The notes under the pieces were generated by a model that saw only the letters and a list, made by a program, of their open reading frames with translations, ran no database searches and was not told the DNA's origin. A program made the position numbers and the translations under genes. A DNA stretch of 64,000 nucleotides from Phycisphaerales bacterium (GTDB lineage: Bacteria; Planctomycetota; Phycisphaerae; Phycisphaerales; SM1A02). Shown here one piece after another: positions 25,341-32,800 of the stretch; position 1 is the stretch's first letter; every line of letters starts with the position of its first letter. The stretch lies in contig JAKVBU010000007.1 in the NCBI GenBank assembly GCA_022446885.1, forward strand, positions 171,181 to 235,180. Reading direction: 5' to 3'.

Positions 25341-26069
25341 TCAGAGAGTGCGCCTGATCGGGTCACTTGCGAATGACGGGCGATCGTTCCAGAGCGTCAT
25401 GGTGCCGCTGTCGGGCTCAACAAGGGTCAGGCTCGTCGTGGCTGCCGCCGACCGACTCATTGAAGGCGACAGATGTGATCGATCAGGCCAGAAGGTCCGG
25501 TGGAATGTGCTTTGGGCGGCCGGTCGGTCTTCCAATGCAGCGGCCAGGACGAGTTCCTCAAACAGGGCCGAGCGGGGCGCATCTACGAGGTGGTCGCCGA
25601 GACCTGATGAACACCAGACTCGGGCCACCTTCGCCTTGAGCGGCTCAAGAGAGAGCGACAGTCCAAGCGATGCATGCCAAGCAGCCACGAGCAAGGTGGT
25701 GGAGTCATGCAGAACAAGACGGAACGGGCCCATGCCTGAGAAGTCCAGCGCCTCAAGCTTGGTCTTGACATCAGCGACCGATGAAGCGGAGGCCAGATCG
25801 AGCAACACAGAGCCGCGGCTGCGTGTCGGTGTGGCGGACGTGAGATCCGGCAGAGTCCGATTGAGCAAGGTGCCAGCGACTCCGTGCTCATTCATCATCA
25901 CCCACGTGCCGCCTGCAACCTCGTCGCGCGGTGCGATCAGCCTGACACCTTCTCGTAGTTGCACGCTTGGCCCCGACCAGGGCCGATCTTGCGCCTCATC
26001 ACGACTGCAGCACATGCGCCGCACGGGGTGCTCCACCCCGGGATGGGTGATGAGCGAAACAGTGCACAT
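25341..26069 (-). CDS. NRDE family protein (TANGO2-like)
   Basis: A 242-residue protein of the NRDE/TANGO2 family. It begins MCTVSLI, with Cys at position 2 as in Ntn-hydrolase-like members, and has SRDEAQDRPW in place of the name-giving NRDE. GGTWVMMNEHGVAGTLLNR is the other conserved block. In bacteria the family has no firm biochemical role, though eukaryotic members are tied to lipid/CoA or haem handling. Its start ATG directly abuts the stop of the DinB-like gene (0-nt spacing). Confidence 0.82.
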   Translation of the reverse strand: MCTVSLITHPGVEHPVRRMCCSRDEAQDRPWSGPSVQLREGVRLIAPRDEVAGGTWVMMNEHGVAGTLLNRTLPDLTSATPTRSRGSVLLDLASASSVADVKTKLEALDFSGMGPFRLVLHDSTTLLVAAWHASLGLSLSLEPLKAKVARVWCSSGLGDHLVDAPRSALFEELVLAAALEDRPAAQSTFHRTFWPDRSHLSPSMSRSAAATTSLTLVEPDSGTMTLWNDRPSFASDPIRRTL

Positions 26070-26591
26070 TCAAGAAGCCGACAGCGCCCGAACCGTGGCA
26101 GGCGCCAGGCCGAATCCCTCGGGAACCGGTTGCTGAGCTCGCTGCAAAGCCAGTGCGATCAACGCTTCGTGGTGAATCGTGTGGCTGAGTACGAATGCCA
26201 GTTCACGGGAGAGCGTTGAACCGCACTGCACATCGGTGCCAGCAGCATCGACCGCCACTTCCACCTCAAGGGCCCGATCTTCATCTGGCAGCTGGTGCAG
26301 GCGGTTTGTGATCTGTTCCAGACGGCATCGGGCCGCCTCGGCACATGCCTCGTCATCGGTGCCGCGCTTGCGTCGATCGTAGGCCACCAACTCTTCACGC
26401 TCAATGGCAATGAGCACCGCCTCGACGTGATCCAAACAGTGCCGCACATGTGGCCCGATGGCGCCGCCACCATGCTCGGAAGCCGCCTGAGCCAGCACTT
26501 GGTCATCCACATCGTGTAGCGCTTGGCTGAGCCGATTCAGCACTGCCAGCAGCGCCTGGCGCAGTGAGTCAATAGTCGTAGTGGGTGTCAT
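26070..26591 (-). CDS. DinB-like four-helix bundle protein
   Basis: A 173-residue all-helical protein with the metal-binding histidine layout of the DinB/YfiT superfamily. One His lies in GPHVRHCLDH on the second helix and a pair in VLSHTIHHEALIA near the C-terminus. Members include thiol-dependent S-transferases and many of unknown function. The frame is open upstream, but ATG 26591 (MTPTTTIDSLRQALL) starts the first helix. First gene of the DinB-NRDE-DedA operon. Confidence 0.78.
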   Translation of the reverse strand: MTPTTTIDSLRQALLAVLNRLSQALHDVDDQVLAQAASEHGGGAIGPHVRHCLDHVEAVLIAIEREELVAYDRRKRGTDDEACAEAARCRLEQITNRLHQLPDEDRALEVEVAVDAAGTDVQCGSTLSRELAFVLSHTIHHEALIALALQRAQQPVPEGFGLAPATVRALSAS

Positions 26592-26683
26592 AGCGGAGGT
26601 GGTCCAAGTTCTGGGTGCGGCCCCGGGAGATCTGGTACACCATAACGACCACCCAGTATCTCCTGCATTCAACTGCCTTCCCC

Positions 26684-26800
26684 ATGATCCTCTTCGCTCA
26701 GATTCTCTTGATTGTGATGGCTCTTTGGATGTCGATCGGTGTTGTCTTTGCGTTCATGTACCTGACTCGCATCGCACCCCGACGCCATCAATCAGATTGA
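26684..26800 (+). CDS. 38-residue single-pass membrane protein
   Basis: A tiny protein made almost entirely of one transmembrane helix (MILFAQILLIVMALWMSIGV...), ending in a positively charged tail RRHQSD. A GTG at 26615 would extend it, but the extra residues look non-coding. The following Cys-rich small protein begins in another frame about 10 nt after its stop, and the two may be parts of one unit. Confidence 0.5.
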   Translation: MILFAQILLIVMALWMSIGVVFAFMYLTRIAPRRHQSD

Positions 26801-26810
26801 GAACATCTCC

Positions 26811-27068
26811 TTGACGGAGATCCCCTCCAGAGCAATCGGCGAGGTCACGCTCGTCGGAGAGGTTGTGGACCCCAAGTGTTGGCTCGGTGACATGAAGCCT
26901 GGTGATGGAAAGGCCCATGCCGCTTGTGCCCGCCTGTGCATTGAAGGGGGCATTCCACCGATGCTCCGAGTTCGCACTGACTCATCACTGTCACCAGTTG
27001 AGGAGACTCTGGACACGGACCACGAAGAAGTGATCCTCCTGGTTACCGAATCTGGAGCAGCGAGGTGA
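26811..27068 (+). CDS. Small Cys/His-containing protein (TTG start or frameshifted extension of the preceding gene)
   Basis: An 85-residue frame without an ATG; TTG 26811 is the only usual start. The core is EVVDPKCWLGDMKPGDGKAH followed by AACARLCIEGGIPPML. The single Cys, the Cys-x3-Cys and the His recall a small conserved domain that I have seen as the C-terminus of longer planctomycete membrane proteins (from memory, not checked). The frame is open upstream to 26766 and overlaps the end of the 38-residue membrane peptide. A frameshift joining the two would give a tail-anchored Cys domain. A metal or redox role is only a guess. Confidence 0.55.
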   Translation: MTEIPSRAIGEVTLVGEVVDPKCWLGDMKPGDGKAHAACARLCIEGGIPPMLRVRTDSSLSPVEETLDTDHEEVILLVTESGAAR

Positions 27069-27080
27069 TCTGCTTGTGCT

Positions 27081-27371
27081 CTACGTACGGTCATTGGCCT
27101 TTGCAGCAGATGGCTGACCGTCTTCGCTTGCGCGCCGCCGAATAGCCCTTGTATTGAGCAGTGTGAACCCGATCAGGGCCAAGCCGAACAGTGCGACGCC
27201 CAACCAGGTAGCCCACGCCCCATCTCCTATCACCATGAGTACACAACCGCCCAGGCCACAGCCCGCCCAAAGCAGTGCACAGGGCCCATGGACTGCCGAG
27301 CCTGGAACCTCTCCACTCCACTCCTGCTCCGGCTTGAGCAGATTCAGTTTCCGTAGATCACTCAAACTCAC
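27081..27371 (-). CDS. Small two-helix membrane protein
   Basis: A 96-residue protein with a polar N-terminus (LSDLRKLNLLKPEQEW), two hydrophobic segments (about 28-48 and 52-72, rich in Gly, Leu and Trp) and a basic C-terminal tail. Its ATG overlaps the stop codon of the permease gene (4 nt), so it is translated from the same message and may act with the permease. No family recognised. Confidence 0.65.
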   Translation of the reverse strand: MSLSDLRKLNLLKPEQEWSGEVPGSAVHGPCALLWAGCGLGGCVLMVIGDGAWATWLGVALFGLALIGFTLLNTRAIRRRASEDGQPSAAKANDRT

Positions 27372-29752
27372 TCAACCGGCTCCTTGGAAACGAGGAAGTC
27401 GATGGTCCGTTGCGCCACAAATCGAGCCGTGCCCGGCCGCATGCGCACGAGCAACAGCGGCCCTGGCCATCGCTCTGCCACTCGGTAGTGCAACTGAGTG
27501 AACGATCGCTTGGAGATGCCGTCGCCCGATGCGCCCAGCACGAGCAGATCGGCACCTGATGCCGCCTCGAGAATGCCCGAGACAATGCCGTCGGCCGGAA
27601 CCGCCTCAGCCTGCACATCTCCTGGAAGCCCATCGCCGTTGGATAGATCTCTTCGAAGCGCCTCTCGAATCTCGTCGAGATCATCTTGTGGCGAAGCGAT
27701 GCGGACCGCCTCCACCGAACCTCCGCCCATGAGCAGTTCCCGTGCAACCGAAACGGCATATCGGCCCTGACGTGGCTGAGCGATTGGAACCACGATACGG
27801 CGGCAGTTCTTGGGCACCGATCCCTTCAGAACGAGTGTGTGACAGTCGGCCTGACGAATCACACCGTCGATGTCGGTGCCGAAGGTGAAGTGGCGCATGC
27901 CCAGAGGCCGCCGCTTCGGGCCGGTCCATCCCATCACCAGCATGTCTACGTTGCGTTCGTTGACCGTGTCTACCACGCACTGCGCCGGAGAGCGGCCCAC
28001 ACGAACGAGCCCGGCGATGTCCGCACCGGAGGCCGCTTCAATCGCCTTCTCCACTACGGCTCGGCCTTCAGCCACAAACTGGCCGGTTGATTCCACGGGC
28101 AGTTGCTCGGGCACCCGCACCACGTTGACCACTGTGATGTGTCGGTCGGCATCCGAGAGTCGAACCGCCAGATCAACCAGCGCTCCAGCTGTCGTTGGAT
28201 TCGCAACTGGAACCAGCATCTCCTTGGCTCCATGCGGACGAATTGGTGCCTGCTCGAAGATCACCGGCGTTGCGCGGTGGGCCGACTCCTGCCGTCGAGA
28301 CCACGAGTAGTACACGATCAACCCTGCCACAACCCATCCCACTGTGAGCCAGAGTGTCAGTGGCTGCGAGGCCAGCAACCAAGCCGCGATGGCTACTTGG
28401 CCAACAGCCGCGACCACTGGAATGACCGGGCCTCCGGGCACGATGTAGCCGTATCGGAGTTTGTCTCCGTACTTGCGCCGGATGACGATCGACGCGATGT
28501 TGACTTGGGCAAACACCAGCAAGAACATCGCGCAAGTGGCCGCGGCGACCTTCTCCGCCGGCAGCAAAAGAGCTACGGCGACGATGATGACACCACTAGC
28601 CGCAAGAGCAGCGGACGGTGTACGAGTTCGTGGGTGAATCCAAGCCAGTCGTGCTGGCAGCAGTCGATCTCGACCCATCGCGAACGACACGCGGGTTGAG
28701 CTGAAGGTGGTGGCGTTGAGGGCACTCATCGTGGATAGCACCGCCCCGATCACCAGCAAGATTGCCCCTGTGCCCCAGGGCAGGAACTCGTTTGCCGCGA
28801 CTGCTACCCCAGTTTCGCCCAGCCCCGCCAGATAACGCCAAGTCTCACCAACGCCCCAGCCTGTCTCCGCAACGACATCAGGTGGGATGTTGAGTGCCCC
28901 CAGACACACGATGGCCACCAGCACGTAGATGGGTATCACGATCAGGAGCGACAGAAAGACCGCCTTGGGAATGGTGCGGCGTGGCTCGATCACTTCTTCG
29001 CCGGCCTGCACGATGATCTCGTAGCCCTCGAAGGCGATGAATGTCAGGCCCATGGCGATGAGTACGCCACCGAGCCCCTCTGGCAGGAAGGGGGTGAACT
29101 TCTCGCCGACGGCGACATCGTGTTCGCCTGTCATGGCGATGGCACCAGCCAGAATGAAAATCGCGATGACCACGATCTTGGCAACTGTGATGATGTTGCC
29201 CGCCTTGCCGGTCTCGCTGGAGCCTCGGTGGTTGATGTACAAGAAGCCCAAGCAGACCAGAAGTGTCAGCCCTTTGGCCCAAGGCCACGCTTCCATGCCA
29301 AAGAGCGTGCCCATGCCGTGTTCATGGCCGGCGCCAGTGGGAGGGTCGCCCCAACCGAAAACGGTTTGCATACCCCAAACCAGATAAGCCCCGAAGATGA
29401 CCGCGTAGAGCGACCCGGCTACCGCATGCGCCAACCAGTCCATCCATCCGGCGAGAAAGGCCGCCGGACCTGGCAGCCCGAGCCGCGCCCACAGGTATCC
29501 ACCGCCGGCTGCCGGAACAGCGCTTCCCACCTCGGCATAGACCATTGCCGTACAGAGCGTGAGCACACCATTGAGACAGAAGGCCAGAATCAGACCGGGG
29601 CCAGCCTTGCCCGCGGCGATCCCGGTGAGCGCGAAGATCCCCGCGCCGATCATGGCGCCGACGCCAACCATCGTGACGTCAAAGAGCCGCAGGGAGCGAC
29701 TCAGTTCGGTAACCGGGGCGCCCGCTTGAGCGGGTGCTGGGGCTTCGCTCAT
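27368..29752 (-). CDS. APC-superfamily amino acid permease with two C-terminal Usp domains
   Basis: A 794-residue protein. The first about 475 residues form a 12-helix APC transporter: TMVGVGAMIGAGIFALTG is the canonical unwound TM1 substrate site, and GFEGYEIIVQAGEEV-type sequence marks TM6. Two universal-stress-protein domains follow in the cytoplasm: residues about 495-640 (MLVPVANP and LVMGWTG) and about 650-775 (RRIVVPIAQP and LVLGASGDG). Permeases with Usp tails are known, and the tails are thought to bind nucleotide and tune activity. Minus-strand TACACT (29762-29767) sits 9 nt before the ATG. Confidence 0.9.
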   Translation of the reverse strand: MSEAPAPAQAGAPVTELSRSLRLFDVTMVGVGAMIGAGIFALTGIAAGKAGPGLILAFCLNGVLTLCTAMVYAEVGSAVPAAGGGYLWARLGLPGPAAFLAGWMDWLAHAVAGSLYAVIFGAYLVWGMQTVFGWGDPPTGAGHEHGMGTLFGMEAWPWAKGLTLLVCLGFLYINHRGSSETGKAGNIITVAKIVVIAIFILAGAIAMTGEHDVAVGEKFTPFLPEGLGGVLIAMGLTFIAFEGYEIIVQAGEEVIEPRRTIPKAVFLSLLIVIPIYVLVAIVCLGALNIPPDVVAETGWGVGETWRYLAGLGETGVAVAANEFLPWGTGAILLVIGAVLSTMSALNATTFSSTRVSFAMGRDRLLPARLAWIHPRTRTPSAALAASGVIIVAVALLLPAEKVAAATCAMFLLVFAQVNIASIVIRRKYGDKLRYGYIVPGGPVIPVVAAVGQVAIAAWLLASQPLTLWLTVGWVVAGLIVYYSWSRRQESAHRATPVIFEQAPIRPHGAKEMLVPVANPTTAGALVDLAVRLSDADRHITVVNVVRVPEQLPVESTGQFVAEGRAVVEKAIEAASGADIAGLVRVGRSPAQCVVDTVNERNVDMLVMGWTGPKRRPLGMRHFTFGTDIDGVIRQADCHTLVLKGSVPKNCRRIVVPIAQPRQGRYAVSVARELLMGGGSVEAVRIASPQDDLDEIREALRRDLSNGDGLPGDVQAEAVPADGIVSGILEAASGADLLVLGASGDGISKRSFTQLHYRVAERWPGPLLLVRMRPGTARFVAQRTIDFLVSKEPVE

Positions 29753-29761
29753 GTCACCGCA

Positions 29762-29767
29762 AGTGTA
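29762..29767 (-). promoter_or_regulatory. Candidate -10 box TACACT for the APC permease
   Basis: On the minus strand TACACT ends 9 nt before ATG 29752, with no Shine-Dalgarno between. Confidence 0.4.
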
Positions 29768-29819
29768 CTTGCCCCCACACCTTTGGCCGGGTCACTTGGG
29801 GGCAAGGGGTGCTGGAAAC

Positions 29820-32800
29820 CTAGTTGGACCAGTTACGGATCAGGGTGATCAGGTCAATGATGTCCACATTGCCATTTCCATCAAGGTCGCCGGTATGTGC
29901 CTCTGCCTGATTGAATGACTGGATCATCAAGATCAGATCGTTGCGATCAACCGAACCATCGCCATCAAGATCGCCCATCAGCTCTGTATCAGGAACCCAG
30001 TTGTTGTCCACGTCTTGCAGAGATCCAGAGACAATGCCCAGAAGATCAGCTTCAGAGGTGCACACTGAGAGCTCCAAGTCGCCGCCAAGGCTGACAGCGA
30101 TGCCGAGATTGTTGACGACGGTGCCGACAGAACAGCTGACGGTGTCAACATAACTGCCCCCCACACCGTTGCTTATGGTCACAGCTGTGGCTGGGCTATT
30201 CGCGACGTAGCAGTTGTCCATCGTCAGCATTGAAAGGTCGGCCGTCCCGACAATGGCCATCGCATCCGTATCGCCACCGGTTGACATGTTGCTGTTGAAA
30301 GCCACCTTGCTGAAGTTGTGGGTGCCGCCCTTGAGGTAGACAGCCCCACCGTTGTAACTACTAATGTTGCCATTGAAGAGGCAGTTGCTCGCCGTCACCA
30401 TTGAGTTATGGCCATACATCGCTGATCCCCAGGAGGCCGTGTTGTCCGTAAAGGAACAGCCGCCTTGGAGCGTCAACATGGACTCCCACATGTAGATAGC
30501 GCCGCCACTAGGACAGAAGTTGCCCTCCAGTGAACAGCCATCCAATGACACTTCGGAGTCCTCAAATGAAGCAATCCCGGCCCCATGGATGGAGGAGGTG
30601 TTGTTCATGAAGACCACGTCCGTAATGGTGGCACTGGCAGCATCGGACACGTGCAGACCGCCACCACGAGATGCGGCGTTGGACTGCATGAGCCCACCAG
30701 TCCAGTTCAGCTGCGCCGACGCAAATGGCTGGAGATAGATCCCACCACCGCGTACCTGCGCCGTATTCGATATGTACTGCGATCCAGCCATCGTCACGGT
30801 TGAGTTCTGTTCGATGTACGTGCCTGCACCGTAGTAGGTGGCTGTGCAGTTCGATGTGATCGTGCTGAGTGTGGGGCTCGCTCCAGCCACGTAAGCACCG
30901 CCGCCGTACATGGCGCCAGTACAACCGGAGATAGCCGTATTGCTCATGGTGAGCGTTCCAGCAGCGCCCTCAAGATAAAGGCCGGCCCCCAGTGTCGGGT
31001 TTGGTGAGAGGTCGTGCACCAGATTGCAGTTGTTCACGCTCCCGTTGGTGAACTGGGGCTGCGCCAATGCATCGGTCGTCAAGATGTACAGGCCGCAACC
31101 AATCAACCCGGAAACGGTCGCTGCGTTGATGTCTGTATCTGAGACTGTGAGGGATGCATCAGACAGATACATGCCGCCACCTGCGGAGGCTTGTGGCTGA
31201 TCGAACGTGCAGGATTGAAACTCTGTCTGCGCATTCAGCCCAGCCCAGACACCGCCGCCCTCAGCGGTAGCGATGGCATCCGTGAATGTGTAGTTGCTGA
31301 ATGACCCAAGAGAGGCGGGCTCACAGTGCACGCCTCCGCCGGTTGTCCCCGCGCTCTGCGTGTCAAATGTGCCTGTGCCGCCAAACGCCGGGTTGGCGCC
31401 GGCGTCCAAGAACACCGCGCCACCACGCCTGCCGGCACTGGAGTTGCTGAAGTCGCAATCGGTCATCGTCCCGCTGCTGTTTTGGCCAAAGAACATATGG
31501 CCGCCATCGATAACAGCAGTGCTGTCATCAACTGGGACATTGGTCATGCTCAGAGAAGCGCCTGTGTCGACATAGGCCGTGCCGCCGCTCGCACCTGCGT
31601 CTCCGTTGTTGAAACTGCAATCAGTCAGAGACCCACTGCTGTCTTGGCCAAAGAACATGTGACCGCCGTTGGACCCTGCGTTGCTCGAATCAACCGGAAC
31701 ATCGGTCATCGTGAACGCGCCATCGATGACGCGAATAGCGCCACCTTCCGCTGCTGAGGTGTTGAGACTCATCTCGCCGGTGCGGAATGTCATTGCAGCG
31801 CCGCCATCAATCACGATGCCACTGCCAGCATTGTTCTCGATGATGCAACGCTCAAGATCAAGGAAGGTGCCATCACCTGACTGGTACACGCCACCGTGAT
31901 GGCCGTTTCCGGCGTCTTCCACACCGCCCGTGATCGAGACACACTCAATCCAAACTTCAGAGGTGCCGCGCACGGCAACCGCAGCGCCCAGGATCCCGCC
32001 CTGCAGAATGGTCTCAGTGGGCTCGTCACCCTCACCGACGATGATCACGTCCTTGGAGTTGATGTCGGCTGTGCCCGGATTCATGACATAGGTGCCCGGA
32101 TCAACCTCGATCAATCTCCTGCCAAAGAGCGGGACGGCCTCGATCGCCTCCGCTGGATCGAGGAAGTCGCCGGTTCCATCTGTTCTGACAACAACAATCC
32201 CTGCTTCCACACAAGGGCCCAGGCCACCAAGCCCGAAGTCGTTGATGCCGTCATCAACTACCGCAGGGGCTGTTGGTGAGAGTGATCCAGACACAGAGGT
32301 TGGAGAGATCTGGTCCGGCGTGTTCTCGCAAATGCCGCAAGCCCGCAACATCGCCATTGCATTCGACTCGGTGGAGATGTTCACCCCGCCGCCGACGCCG
32401 AAGCTGACATTGCCTTCATCGTCATTGCCGCTACCAATAGCGGAGCCACCGATTCGGCAATTGCGGAAACGAACCGATCCACTCTCGACATGTGCGCCGC
32501 CGCCATTGCTCAAGTTCGCGGCATCGCCGGCGATGTTTGCAGCAATGCCGCAATTGCGAACGTACGCCGGCCCACCATCGAGCCACAGGCCGCCACCATT
32601 ACCCAAGGCGCTGTTGTTCACAACCTGAATGGAGTCCACTCGCAGCCCTTGCCTGAACGCAGTCCCTCGCAAGGTGCCGCCACAGACAAGATCACTTGGT
32701 TCCCAAACGATGCCGCCGCCCACACCATTCACTGCAGTATTGCCGGTCACCCGGGCCTGAAATGCGGGGTCGAGTACTTCATCAACACTCCACTTCACTA

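Noticed and set aside
24577-26136. 519-codon open frame on the plus strand
   Set aside because: It is antisense to the DedA/ATP-grasp and NRDE genes, has Gln/His/Arg-rich shadow composition and no domain or start signal.
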